A DNA stretch of 64,000 nucleotides from DASVWZ01 sp036392935. GTDB lineage: Bacteria; Acidobacteriota; Terriglobia; Terriglobales; Acidobacteriaceae. Position 1 is the stretch's first letter. Each line of letters begins with the position of its first letter. Location of the stretch: the NCBI GenBank assembly GCA_036392935.1, contig DASVWZ010000089.1, forward strand, positions 1 to 64,000, read 5' to 3'. Of this stretch, positions 34,219 to 43,215 are shown piece by piece. The notes under the pieces were generated by a model. The model did not search any database, was not told where the DNA came from, and saw only the letters and a program-made list of their open reading frames with translations. A program made the translations under genes and the position numbers.

Positions 34219-34255
34219 TCATTCTGGCTTCTGCCTTCTTACTTCTGCCTTCTCT
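34219..34255. repeat. Dispersed repeat of the GGCAGAAG type
   Basis: On the minus strand it reads GAAGGCAGAAGTAAGAAGGC followed by AGAAGCCAGAAT. The same word-like phrase occurs on the plus strand near 54798. It lies in the leader of the phosphatase gene, after the terminator. Confidence 0.6.
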
Positions 34256-34269
34256 ATAATGATCTCTCC

Positions 34270-35436
34270 GTGTCCACCATCCCTCCTCCGCCGGTCGCCC
34301 CGCAGCAACCGCAGAACTTCCGCGGAAAAACTAAATCCTTCTGGCTTCGCGTCACCGACGGTCTCGAGATCAACCAGCTCTGGCACCAGTTCCGCACCGA
34401 TGCCCGCTCCAGCTACCGTCTCTACTCCAAAGGCATCGATGTCACCACGCCCGACCAAACCTCCCGCCGCAAACATTGGTGGGCTGTCGCCAAACAGTTT
34501 TTCTGGGCCATCCTCTTAAAGCTCTCGCCCGCGCGACGCGTGCTGCTCCTGGTCGCGCTTGCCCTCATCATCTTTAATCCCGAATTTGACTGGACCACTT
34601 CCAGCGGCACCCACATCATCGGTTTCGACTTCCGCCTCATCGGCGGCCTGCTGATGTTTCTTCTTCTCGTGCTCGAAGTCTCCGAGCGCGTAGTCATGAA
34701 GCGCGACCTCGAGATCGCCCGCGACATCCAGCGCTGGCTCTTGCCGCTCAACCCTCCGCCCGTTCCTGGCGTCGAAATCGCCTTCGCCACCCGTCCCGCT
34801 AACACCGTCGCCGGCGATTACTATGACGTTTTCGCCCGCACCGTCTCTGAAAACGGACAGCAGAACTATCTCTTCGTCGTCGCCGACGTGGCCGGTAAAA
34901 GCATCCCCGCAGCCCTGCTCATGGCCACATTTCAGGCCAGCCTGAAGACGCTCTCCAGCACCGCCATCGATCTCGTGCAACTGGTCGAGCGCCTCAACCG
35001 CTCCATGACCGCCAACAGTCAGGGAGGCCTGCGGTTCACCACCGCCTTCTTCGGCGAATACGATCCTGCCACTCGTGCCCTCACCTACATCAACGCCGGA
35101 CACAACACACCTATCTTGCGCCGCGCTTCGGGGACGATCGAACGGCTCGAAGCCGGAGGCCTGCCGCTCGGAATACAAGAAGCCGCGACCTACCAGACCG
35201 GCGCCGTCACCTTGCAGAGTAAAGACTGGCTGGTGATTTTTACCGACGGAGTTGTCGAAGCCGTCAACGAGCGCGACGAAGAATTCGGCGAGGATCGCCT
35301 GATCTCGCTCTTCAGCGAATCACCCGACACCGCGCCCAGCCGCATGCTCAGCCGCGTCATGGTGGCGATCGATTTATACGTCGGCAACGCCCCCCAACAC
35401 GACGACATCACCTGTTTGCTAGTCAAAGCCGGGTAA
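34270..35436 (+). CDS. RsbU/SpoIIE-type PP2C serine phosphatase with membrane helices
   Basis: A 388-residue protein. The N-terminal part has two predicted membrane helices (RRVLLLVALALIIF and LIGGLLMFLLLVLEV). The C-terminal SpoIIE/PP2C phosphatase domain has the typical RDIQRWLLPLNPPPVPGVEIA entry, VAGDYYDVF (metal Asp), VADVAGKSIPAALLMA, FGEYDPATRALTYINAGHN and the closing APQHDDITCLLVKA. Such enzymes dephosphorylate anti-sigma antagonists of the STAS type; a STAS protein is encoded about 7 kb away. A GTG start after the repeat is used, since the frame upstream crosses the terminator. Confidence 0.9.
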   Translation: MSTIPPPPVAPQQPQNFRGKTKSFWLRVTDGLEINQLWHQFRTDARSSYRLYSKGIDVTTPDQTSRRKHWWAVAKQFFWAILLKLSPARRVLLLVALALIIFNPEFDWTTSSGTHIIGFDFRLIGGLLMFLLLVLEVSERVVMKRDLEIARDIQRWLLPLNPPPVPGVEIAFATRPANTVAGDYYDVFARTVSENGQQNYLFVVADVAGKSIPAALLMATFQASLKTLSSTAIDLVQLVERLNRSMTANSQGGLRFTTAFFGEYDPATRALTYINAGHNTPILRRASGTIERLEAGGLPLGIQEAATYQTGAVTLQSKDWLVIFTDGVVEAVNERDEEFGEDRLISLFSESPDTAPSRMLSRVMVAIDLYVGNAPQHDDITCLLVKAG

Positions 35437-36349
35437 ACGGCTCTCGTACCTAGCCTGCTCGCTTTTCGTAACAAACTTCCATGCTGTAGCACCGGCGTGG
35501 TTGCGGCGCCGGAGGCCCAGGATTCCGTACGCTCCGCAGACACGAGCCGAACCCTTTGCTAGACGGCCTAGCTATGCGTGCCTGAACCCACGACACTCCA
35601 GCGGCAATGCAATGAGGGGCGAGGCCGCGCCGCGCCACCAAGAACCGCCCGCACAGTCCGACAGCCCAATCAAATCTCTTGACCTCGCTAAACCGCTTTC
35701 TTGAGAATATAAGCAGCTACTTTCGGCGCCACGGCTGCCGAATAACATGCCGTTCTTTGACAACTACGCGCAATCGACACCGGGTATGCAGGCCCGGAGA
35801 GGCGGGTTTCGGCCGACCGCTGGTCGCCGAAAAATGCCCGCTAACTCCTTTGTTTGTAAGATTTTGCCTATAACCCCTTTAAATCCATAGATCTGGCGGG
35901 AGCGCTCCCGCTAACCCGCTGATTCTAAAAGATCACGTCAGAGGGGGTGGGGGGAGGGGGGTACCCCGACCTGGCGCTGACATTTCCTTTCGCGGCCCGC
36001 CAGTTTTTAGTCAAGGACGTCGCCAACAATCACAGCTGGCATGACCCATCGAGACGTCATCACCGAGCGTTGGCGACTCCCTCGAGTGCGCCAAAAACAG
36101 GCTACTCCGGTGCCGAGCCAACGACGACAACCGGACCGACCTCGGCACTCAGCGCCCTCGCCGCGCGGAAGCCTGGCTCTGCGGCGAGAACTGATCGCCA
36201 TCAAACGCATCCCCCGGTAGTGCATGTCCTTCGGTACAGAGCCCTCCCGTGCGTTGCTTATGGCACTTACGGGGCGTAAACCTTAGTTATCGGCGGTCCA
36301 GCGAAACCTGCAGCTCTCTTGCAGGCTCCGGGCAGCGGGAGGCAGGCTC
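35437..36349. other. Long intergenic region holding repeat copy B
   Basis: About 910 bases with no credible gene on either strand; the short open frames lack ribosome sites and resemble nothing known to me. It contains the second copy of the ~76-bp element and an adjoining G-rich homopolymer tract (35941-35961). The end nearest the dehydrogenase gene carries a GGGAGG about seven bases before its ATG. Confidence 0.55.
35841..35916 (-). repeat. Copy B of the ~76-bp inverted-pair repeat element
   Basis: On the minus strand this matches the copy at 4001-4076 closely: GGTTAGCGGGAGCG, a GCGGGAGCGCTCCCGC palindrome, CCAGATCTATGGATTTAAAG, and the AAACAAAGGAGTTAG end. By eye about seven or eight positions differ over 76 bases. 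A G/C homopolymer tract flanks the same side as in copy A. Confidence 0.75.
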
Positions 36350-37624
36350 ATGTACGTTGGAGTTTACGGTGCAGGGTATCTTGGTACCATCGTCTCCGCC
36401 GGCCTGGCGGATTTCGGCACGCCAGTGAGCTGCTGCCACGCGGACAGCTCGCACATGATCGAAGTGGCGCGCGGCAATGTTCCCTTCCATGAAAAAAATC
36501 TGATCGATGTAATCAAAAGAAATATTCGGGTTGGCCGGCTGACATATTCGACTGACATCGAGGGTTTTGCGCGGAAGGTGCAAGTGATTTTTCTGGCGGA
36601 AGATCTGCCCACTCACTTGACCGATCTGGCCATGAGAATTGCCAAAGCCTCGCCGCATCCGCCCATCATTTCCATCATGACTCCGGCGCCGGTTGGCACG
36701 GCGACGGATGTAGAGAACACGCTGAAAGCGGCTGGCCTAAAGGCGACGATCGTTTCACAGCCGATGTTTCTGACTCCGGGATGCGCAGTGGAAGACTTCA
36801 AGTGGCCCGACCGGATCATTCTGGGCGTCTCGTCGAATGAACCGGTGCTGGCGCTGAAGCAGATTTTCCATCCGCTGGTGATGCGTGGCGTTCCGGTAAT
36901 TGTCACCAATCACGAAACCGCAGAACTGGTGCGGGAAGCTGCGACTGCGTTTCTGGCGACGAAGATCTCGTTTATCAACGAGCTGGCCCAGCTCTGCGAG
37001 CGTGTAAACGCCGATGCGGTGAATCTGTCGCTGGCACTTGGGCTGGACAAGAAGATCGCTCCGCGCTGCTTGCAGCCCGGCGCCGGAATGGGCGGACTGT
37101 TTGCGGAATCAGACATGGAATCGCTGACGCGGCTGGCGCAGAAAAACGGCGTGTCGCTGAAGGTGATGAGCGCGGCGCGTGACGTGAATCGCAGCCTGGC
37201 TGAGGCAATGACCGACCGTCTCGGCCGCTACGTGCAGCCCATGCAGAATAAAGATGTTGGAATCCTCGGCCTTGCCTTCAAACCGAACACGAACTCGGTC
37301 GCCGGATCGGCGGCAGTGAGCATGGCAAAGAATCTCCTGGCCAAAGGCGTGCGCGTGCGCGCTTATGATCCCGTGGCGCTGCCCGAAGCCCAGATCGAAT
37401 TGGCTGGCACGGTTCAGTATTGCGAAACCGCATACAAAGCCGCCGAAGGCGCAGATGCGCTGGTCGTCGGAACTGGCTGGCCGGAATTCCGCGAGCTGGA
37501 TTTTACCCGCATCAAGAATCTGGTGCGGCGTCCGCTGATCATCGATACCAAGAATCTGCTCGATTCGACCCGCCTGCGCGCTCTGGGATTTGAGTACACC
37601 GGCGTTGGACGCGGATACGTCTGA
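36350..37624 (+). CDS. UDP-glucose/GDP-mannose dehydrogenase homologue lacking catalytic residues
   Basis: A 424-residue protein with all three domains of the family: a Rossmann start (VGVYGAGYLGTIV), a central domain (FLATKISFINELAQLCERVNAD) and a C-terminal UDP-binding domain (VGILGLAFKPNTNS, VRAYDPVALPEA). Two catalytic places are changed. The usual NPEFLxEG reads QPMFLTPG (residues 137-144), so the Glu is Met. The usual GGSCFPKD reads GGLFAESD (about 248-255), so the nucleophilic Cys is absent. The Lys and Asn of TKISFINE remain. It is a probable pseudoenzyme or an enzyme of altered chemistry. It lies just upstream of tRNA-His. Confidence 0.85.
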   Translation: MYVGVYGAGYLGTIVSAGLADFGTPVSCCHADSSHMIEVARGNVPFHEKNLIDVIKRNIRVGRLTYSTDIEGFARKVQVIFLAEDLPTHLTDLAMRIAKASPHPPIISIMTPAPVGTATDVENTLKAAGLKATIVSQPMFLTPGCAVEDFKWPDRIILGVSSNEPVLALKQIFHPLVMRGVPVIVTNHETAELVREAATAFLATKISFINELAQLCERVNADAVNLSLALGLDKKIAPRCLQPGAGMGGLFAESDMESLTRLAQKNGVSLKVMSAARDVNRSLAEAMTDRLGRYVQPMQNKDVGILGLAFKPNTNSVAGSAAVSMAKNLLAKGVRVRAYDPVALPEAQIELAGTVQYCETAYKAAEGADALVVGTGWPEFRELDFTRIKNLVRRPLIIDTKNLLDSTRLRALGFEYTGVGRGYV

Positions 37625-37650
37625 AGCATGGCTCTCACTCGCGACCCGGT

Positions 37651-37658
37651 TGTATAAT
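37651..37658 (+). promoter_or_regulatory. Extended -10 element of the tRNA-His gene
   Basis: TGTATAAT ends 11 bases before the tRNA. TATAAT matches the consensus exactly, but the leading TG directly abuts it, so the extended-10 spacing is not perfect. No good -35 was seen. Confidence 0.6.
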
Positions 37659-37669
37659 CGATGAATCGC

Positions 37670-37746
37670 GGTGGGAGTAGCTCAACTGGCAGAGCACCGG
37701 ACTGTGGCTCCGGTTGTTGCGGGTTCGATTCCCGTCTCCCACCCCA
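37670..37746 (+). tRNA. tRNA-His (anticodon GTG)
   Basis: The sequence folds as a full cloverleaf. The acceptor stem GTGGGAG pairs with CTCCCAC, with the histidine-specific extra G at -1 opposite C73 and an encoded CCA end. The D arm is in GTAGCTCAACTGGCAGAGC. The anticodon stem CCGGA/TCCGG holds the loop CTGTGGC with anticodon GTG. The T arm is GCGGGTTCGATTCCCGT. A TATAAT lies just upstream. Confidence 0.96.
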
Positions 37747-37861
37747 AAAGTAATCCCCGCCCTGGTACTTTCGTGAAATTTCGCACACAGAATTGTGACG
37801 TGCGTCCTAGCGCCTCTACCCTTCGGATTGCGATGATTGAACATGCGAAGGGGACGCGCGT

Positions 37862-38206
37862 ATGCCGCTTTCAAAAGATGAAAACGTGTTGTTAGCTCTG
37901 AAGAGCGAGCTCGAGTTTCTGGAAAAAGGCAGCTACCGTGAGCCGCTGGTCTGGCGATCGACCCTGATCTTCGAGGATTCACCCATTTGCGCCGCGGGCG
38001 GCGATGGATGCGCGGATGCAAGCGGCTGCCTTCTGCGCCGCTTCGTCCCCACTGAATGCCAGGAATGCCAAGTACCGTGCCGGCATATTCCGCTGAATGA
38101 CAAAGGTGAGACGGTCGACAGCCTTTATCGCATGGGCACGCACGAAGAGCTGGAAGCAGCGCTACGGAGTTGGTTGCAGGCGAAGATCAAAGAACTCGGC
38201 GGCTAG
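37862..38206 (+). CDS. Conserved cysteine-rich hypothetical protein
   Basis: A 114-residue cytoplasmic protein with six conserved-looking cysteines in the middle (DSPICAAGGDGCADASGC and ECQECQVPCRH), suggesting a zinc or iron-sulfur site, and a C-terminal helical part (GTHEELEAALRSWLQAKIKEL). I recall acidobacterial proteins ending IPCRHIPL...EELEAALRSWL but no function. It follows the tRNA gene and precedes a convergent methyltransferase gene. Confidence 0.75.
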   Translation: MPLSKDENVLLALKSELEFLEKGSYREPLVWRSTLIFEDSPICAAGGDGCADASGCLLRRFVPTECQECQVPCRHIPLNDKGETVDSLYRMGTHEELEAALRSWLQAKIKELGG

Positions 38207-38255
38207 AGCGCGAGCGGAGCTTCCAGTTGATTGCGCAGGCTACGAGAGTGCGGAC

Positions 38256-39038
38256 TTACGAGGCTCTCGCCTTACTCCTCGTCCGGATGACCTCGAGACA
38301 ACGGTCGCGCCGCGCCTTGCTGGCATCGATATAAGTATAAAAGCTCAGATGATAGGCCGGCAGTGGGAACCGGCTGAGCTTGACCTCGTCAAAGAAATAA
38401 CCCAGCACCTGCAGGATCTCTTTGGCGGTATTGACGTGTTCGTGCCGCATTAATTCCCCGTAATCCAACCCGGTGCGCAGGCGATAAGCAACCCCGGTGG
38501 TACAGCGCCACGCAGCTCCCCACAGCGCGCCACCTTCGGTGGGAATTCCGATCTGTAAGCGGCCGTCGGGCGTCAACCGAATTCCGCACTCGGCGACTAC
38601 CGCGGGCAGGTCGACCAAATGCTCCAGCACTGCGACCGCGAGAATGCGGTGGTAGCGATTCTGCTCGGGAACCTCACGAATGTCGTCGTAAAAGCTGCGG
38701 ATTCGCGGACGGTCAGGACTGTCCTGCCAAAGCACCCGAAACGGCTCGACGACGTCGTAGATCGCCGCCGGCGGCTCGTATCGAAGATGGTTGAGTGTGC
38801 CCGCGCCCAGTTCGAGGATAGCGCTTTCGCCAGTTTCTGGCGCGCCGTGCGTTTTGGGTTGAGCAGCGACCTTGCGATGCATCCATGACTCCAAAGCCGC
38901 GGTCACAGAGAACAACGCACCTCGCCCCGAGCGATTGGACTGGTATTCCTTCACATAGCGAGTGGCGTGGGCTTCGGGCAACGGCCGCCTCACGCGCGGA
39001 AAAGACGCAAGCAGATCGGCGACGGTGTTATTGCCCAT
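38256..39038 (-). CDS. Class I SAM-dependent methyltransferase
   Basis: A 260-residue protein with the SAM-binding motif ILELGAGTLNHL, an acidic second strand (YDVVEPFRVLW), and the RYHRILAVAVLEHLVDLPAVVAECGIRLTPDGRLQI motif-III/post-III stretch of type 11/25 methyltransferases. The substrate is unknown; neither neighbour gives a pathway. The N terminus contains a YVKEYQSNR segment seen in sugar or lipid methyltransferases, but this is weak evidence. Confidence 0.82.
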   Translation of the reverse strand: MGNNTVADLLASFPRVRRPLPEAHATRYVKEYQSNRSGRGALFSVTAALESWMHRKVAAQPKTHGAPETGESAILELGAGTLNHLRYEPPAAIYDVVEPFRVLWQDSPDRPRIRSFYDDIREVPEQNRYHRILAVAVLEHLVDLPAVVAECGIRLTPDGRLQIGIPTEGGALWGAAWRCTTGVAYRLRTGLDYGELMRHEHVNTAKEILQVLGYFFDEVKLSRFPLPAYHLSFYTYIDASKARRDRCLEVIRTRSKARAS

Positions 39039-39138
39039 TTGGATTCCCTGTGGGCGATGTAGGCTGAAGTTCGTGCGAAGTCAGGGCCGGTTTTCCTTGC
39101 GCTTATTTGCATTCTTAGTATGCGGCAGCACAGTACCG

Positions 39139-39156
39139 GTTTACAACCCGGTAAAC
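39139..39156. promoter_or_regulatory. Inverted repeat GTTTAC-N6-GTAAAC upstream of the OPT transporter
   Basis: Six-base arms with a six-base spacer (AACCCG) lie in the divergent region between the methyltransferase and transporter genes. The same arms and spacing occur once more, upstream of the tetrahaem cytochrome gene (53449-53466). The pattern suits a dimeric winged-helix or helix-turn-helix regulator. Confidence 0.45.
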
Positions 39157-39303
39157 GATGCGCGGGCACATTTGGATCGTCCTTGCGCCCGGGGCAACGT
39201 TTTGTTAGAAGCTTAAAGGGCCGTTGCAGCCATGTCGAGGCCATACCCAGTACAAGGCTGATTCGGCGCACCCCCGCCGACTAATGCCCCCGGAGAACAA
39301 AAC

Positions 39304-41319
39304 GTGACGACGAAAGTTGAAAGCCAAGCCGAGATAACGGCGCTTCCGGAAAATGCGTACCACGAGTTGAAGGCTGGCGAGGCGTACTTGCCGCTGGTGC
39401 CCGCGGATGCGAATGTGCCTGAACTGACTGCGCGGGCAATCGCATGGGGCGTGGCGCTGTGTGTAATTTTTACGGTGGCGTCCGCGTACTCAACGCTGAA
39501 AGTCGGACAGGGCATGGAAGCAGCGATTCCGATCTCGATTCTGGCAATCGGGCTGGCGCGGATGTATCAGCGGCGATCGACGGTGCTGGAGAATGTCATC
39601 ATCACTGGGATTGGTGGAGCCTCGGCCAGCGTGGTTGCGGGCGCGGTGTTCACACTGCCCGCGCTTTATGCCCTGCGTCTGAATCCTCATCCGGTGCAGA
39701 CCATATTTATATGCCTGGCGGGCGGATGCCTTGGCACGCTGTTTCTCATTCCTTTACGCCGGTATTTCGTCAGCGAGATGCACGGAAAGCTGCCATTTCC
39801 TGAGGCGACGGCGATCACCGAAGTTCTGGTCACCGGCGAAAAAGGCGGCGCGCAGGCGAAGCTCTTGCTGCAGGCCACAGTGATTGCGGCGGTTTACGAC
39901 TTCTTCGTCACTACGTTTCACGTGTGGAAGGAGTACCTGAATTTTCAATTCATTCCTGCGGTGAAGTTGTTGGCCGATCGTGGGCGGATGGTCTTCAATT
40001 TTGACGCGGTCGGCTTCATTCTCGGACTGGGTTATGTCATGGGATTGAGGATCGCGCTCGTATTCTGCGCGGGCGGCGTGCTGGTGAACTTCGTACTGGT
40101 GCCGTTGGTATGGTTCATTGGCAGCCACATGGGCGATGTAACCGTATATCCGGCCACGATTCCGATTTCGCATATGACGGCAGCAGATATCTACCGGAAT
40201 TACGTTCGGTTTATTGGCGTGGGCGCGATTGCTACGGCAGGCCTTGTAGGGATTATCAAATCACTGCGCGTGGTTGTGGGATCGTTTGGCATCGCGCTGC
40301 ATGCGTTCCGGCACGGGGAAGCAGCGCATACGGGACGAACGGATCGCGATGTTCCGATCATGGCGATCTTGCTGGGAGTCATTGTCGCTGCGATTTGCGT
40401 GGCGATCTTCTTCGGGCAACTCGACGTGTCGTGGACGATCGTTTTGCTCGGTCTTGCACTAACTTTGCTGTTTTCTTTCTTCTTTACGACAGTGGCGGCA
40501 AACGCGATTGCCACAACGGCTAACAACCCGGCGAGCGGAATGACGCTGCTGACAGTGATTGTTTCAGCCGTCGTCTTGTTGAAGTTCGGTCTCTCGGGAA
40601 CCACCGGCATGTTTTTCGTCATGGCGCTGGCAGGGATGGTTTGCGTGGCGTTGTGTGCTTCTGGCCAATTCATCACCGATCTAAAGGCAGGTTACTGGCT
40701 TGGCTCGACGCCGGCGGCACAGGAGAAAGTAAAATTCATCGGCGTAATTGCAGCCGCGATCACAACCGGGCTGACAATCATTCTGCTGGCAAAAGCCTTT
40801 CAATTCGGCGAAGCAGCGCCGGGTGATACACGGCAAGTGCTCGTCGCACCGCAAGCGTCAGCGCTGAAAGCCATTGTGCAAGGATTCATGAGTGGGCAGC
40901 CGGTGGCGTATATGTTGTTCGGCATCGGAGCGATGATCACTGTGATTTTGGAGATGCTGCAGCTCTCGTCGATGGTGTTTGCTCTGGGAATTTATCTTCC
41001 GCTGCAGCTCACCACGCCGATTCTGGCCGGAGGATTTTTATCGCATTTCGTGAACAAGCGTGGTGAGAAAATCGGTGGTCTTGCCGGTAAAACCATTCGC
41101 GAGCGTGGCATTATCATTGCCGGTGGACTGATGGCCGGAGGCGCGCTGGGCGGCGTCATTGGTGCGGCGTTGCGGGCCTTGCCTAATTTTTCTGAAGACT
41201 GGATTCAGACACCGTTTTATGACAACCTGCCGGTTTCGCAGACACTTTCGGCGCTGGGATTCATTGCGCTGTGCGTTTATGTTTGGTTCAGTTCGCTGAA
41301 GAAAGAAAAGGAGCTGTGA
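39304..41319 (+). CDS. Oligopeptide transporter, OPT family
   Basis: A 671-residue protein with about 14-16 membrane helices. The N-terminal YHELKAGEAYLPLVPAD, PISILAIGLARM, GASASVVAGAVFTLPALYAL and GKLPFPEATAITEVLVTGEKGG segments are typical of bacterial OPT proteins, which import small peptides or metal complexes with protons. It starts with GTG. Its stop overlaps the start of the next gene (TGATG), a metallopeptidase-like protein, suggesting a peptide uptake and breakdown pair. Confidence 0.93.
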   Translation: MTTKVESQAEITALPENAYHELKAGEAYLPLVPADANVPELTARAIAWGVALCVIFTVASAYSTLKVGQGMEAAIPISILAIGLARMYQRRSTVLENVIITGIGGASASVVAGAVFTLPALYALRLNPHPVQTIFICLAGGCLGTLFLIPLRRYFVSEMHGKLPFPEATAITEVLVTGEKGGAQAKLLLQATVIAAVYDFFVTTFHVWKEYLNFQFIPAVKLLADRGRMVFNFDAVGFILGLGYVMGLRIALVFCAGGVLVNFVLVPLVWFIGSHMGDVTVYPATIPISHMTAADIYRNYVRFIGVGAIATAGLVGIIKSLRVVVGSFGIALHAFRHGEAAHTGRTDRDVPIMAILLGVIVAAICVAIFFGQLDVSWTIVLLGLALTLLFSFFFTTVAANAIATTANNPASGMTLLTVIVSAVVLLKFGLSGTTGMFFVMALAGMVCVALCASGQFITDLKAGYWLGSTPAAQEKVKFIGVIAAAITTGLTIILLAKAFQFGEAAPGDTRQVLVAPQASALKAIVQGFMSGQPVAYMLFGIGAMITVILEMLQLSSMVFALGIYLPLQLTTPILAGGFLSHFVNKRGEKIGGLAGKTIRERGIIIAGGLMAGGALGGVIGAALRALPNFSEDWIQTPFYDNLPVSQTLSALGFIALCVYVWFSSLKKEKEL

Positions 41320-42662
41320 TGGATCAGGTCGGCAAATTTGTAGCGGACGCGGTACTCGGCATTGACACGCTTTGGGGAGGCGACGTGATGTGCCCATCAG
41401 GAACGGGACGTTTCATCGCCGATTCGTGGTTCTCGGACGAGCCACTGCCCGCGGCCTATACTTTGCCTTCCGCCGCGCGGGTGCGCGAATCAGGCGGGGT
41501 GGCGGGAAGAACCGTCGATCGCGCCGCGGTAGACGAATATCTGTCGAAGCTGAACCTGCCCGTGGCGATCGAAGGGGTGCGCGGCGAAGGCAAAAAGATC
41601 GGTGGATTGCGCGGCGAGTATTTGACCAACCTAGCGCTATGCCTCGGAACGATGTGGGATTTGGCTGCCGAAATTCTGGGCAAAGGTGATCCCGTTCCCT
41701 ACGAGCGCAGCGTCAAAGCATCGACTGGCAAGGCTCCGGAGCCATCGAAACCCGAAGGCAAGCGCAAACGGGTCGAAGAATTGCTCGGCAAGGCCGGCTA
41801 CTCTTCGTCGGGCGCAGGCGGAATTCTGGGCGCCGTGGATGCGTGGCGTCGAGACCGCGTCGTGCCGATGGCGTCCGTGCGGGCACTGAGCACTGCGGTG
41901 ATCGCCCACTTCGACAATCTAAGCGCCGTGAACCTGATGCCTCATTTGCCGAAAGAACTGGCGGGCGTGCCGCGTGCAAACATCGATTTCCTGCCGATCA
42001 AAGACGCATGGTTTTCGGGATCGATGAATTACATTGGCCGCGCTCGCACGCCAGACAAGAAACCAAAATACGAAGCGACCTACGAGATTAACGCGTCACT
42101 GTCGATTTCGGTGCCGGAGTTTGAACAGTTGATCAGCCACGAAGTTGTGCCCGGGCACGTGACGACGTTCGCTTATTTGCAGGATCTATACGTCCACGGG
42201 AAGGTCGGATTCGAAACTAGCGTTTTGACGATGAATACCCGCGCGGCGACTTTATTCGAGGGAATTGCCAATAATGCCATATTGATTGCGCATGGCGTGA
42301 CAGAAATCGATCAGCTTCCCGACGAAGACCTGCAGATCGGAGTTCTGCTGGCGCTACTCCAGGATGACGCCAAGAACCAGTCGTCTTTCTTGACATGGGG
42401 TGAGAAGATGCAGCAGAAAGACGTGGCGACCACACTGCGTTACGATTTTCTGGTCACCGAAGAGCGCGCCGACAAGCTGTCAGGCGCGTGGGGACGCCAT
42501 CCGCTGCTCGGGCGCATGTATCTGCCGGCATATCGCGCAGGTACGGAAAAGGTTGCTGATCTTCGCCGCAGGCATAAGCCAAACGAGGTTTTGCCGGCGA
42601 TCTTCGGATGCCGTGGGTTGGTGGATATTGAGACGATCGATCAGGTGCTGAAAGCCGCGTAG
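41319..42662 (+). CDS. DUF885-like putative metallopeptidase
   Basis: A 447-residue protein without a signal peptide. The motif LISHEVVPGHVTTFAYLQ is of the HExxPGH form of the DUF885/carboxypeptidase-like zinc family, and AATLFEGIANNAILIAHG downstream supplies a likely third ligand (FEG). The family is mostly uncharacterised but includes peptidases. Coupling with an OPT transporter by TGATG overlap supports a role in breakdown of imported peptides. The match to DUF885 is partial, so the family call is tentative; the metal site itself is clear. Confidence 0.75.
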   Translation: MDQVGKFVADAVLGIDTLWGGDVMCPSGTGRFIADSWFSDEPLPAAYTLPSAARVRESGGVAGRTVDRAAVDEYLSKLNLPVAIEGVRGEGKKIGGLRGEYLTNLALCLGTMWDLAAEILGKGDPVPYERSVKASTGKAPEPSKPEGKRKRVEELLGKAGYSSSGAGGILGAVDAWRRDRVVPMASVRALSTAVIAHFDNLSAVNLMPHLPKELAGVPRANIDFLPIKDAWFSGSMNYIGRARTPDKKPKYEATYEINASLSISVPEFEQLISHEVVPGHVTTFAYLQDLYVHGKVGFETSVLTMNTRAATLFEGIANNAILIAHGVTEIDQLPDEDLQIGVLLALLQDDAKNQSSFLTWGEKMQQKDVATTLRYDFLVTEERADKLSGAWGRHPLLGRMYLPAYRAGTEKVADLRRRHKPNEVLPAIFGCRGLVDIETIDQVLKAA

Positions 42663-42689
42663 CGCGCTTCAACGGAATGCTCTACTAGC

Positions 42690-43052
42690 TCACTTTGCAA
42701 AGAACCAGTTGTCAAAAGATTTCAGCGCGGTGAACTCATCATCTTTAATGTCGAAGATGGTGTAGAGCTTGGTCACGTTCACCACGTCTTTTACCTTTTG
42801 CGTCAGATTCATCAACTTGAGCTCACCACCCTTTTTGCGCACACTCATCAGCGACCCAACCAGCTCGCCAACGCCGGTGCTGTCGATGTAGCTGACATCG
42901 GCCAGATTGAGCAGGATCTTTTTCGTGCCAGCGTCGAGCAGTTTGTGAACGGCCTCGCGTAGCTGACCGGTCTCTTCGCCAAAGATGATGCGTCCGTTCA
43001 TATCGAGTATGGCGACGTCGCCGGCTTTCCGGTTGGTGATTCGTACGCTCAC
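42690..43052 (-). CDS. STAS-domain anti-anti-sigma factor
   Basis: A 120-residue single STAS domain (MSVRITNRKAGDVAILDMNG, then LLNLADVSYIDSTGVGELVGSL with the phosphorylatable Ser in DSTGVGEL, and GGELKLMNL). SpoIIAA/RsbV proteins bind anti-sigma kinases when unphosphorylated. A PP2C-type phosphatase that could act on it is encoded at 34-35 kb, but no anti-sigma kinase was seen, so partnership is conjecture. Confidence 0.9.
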   Translation of the reverse strand: MSVRITNRKAGDVAILDMNGRIIFGEETGQLREAVHKLLDAGTKKILLNLADVSYIDSTGVGELVGSLMSVRKKGGELKLMNLTQKVKDVVNVTKLYTIFDIKDDEFTALKSFDNWFFAK

Positions 43053-43215
43053 GCTGCTTTCCCCCTGTTGGTTTGATGCATCCGAGCTTCAATTTTGCGG
43101 GTTGGGCGCAGGCAAGTCAATGCGCGACCGGATGCGGCGAGTCATGGCCCGCCTGTCCAGCCTTCCATGCTAAAATCAACACCCTGCGGTTCGCCTATCC
43201 CCAGGAGGCTCTGAA

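Noticed and set aside
35947..36279. 110-codon frame in the long intergenic region
   Set aside because: Low-complexity Ala/Pro/Thr composition, no ribosome site, no recognisable fold.
37671..37895. Open frame beginning in tRNA-His
   Set aside because: It overlaps the tRNA and has no protein features; a classic false gene call.
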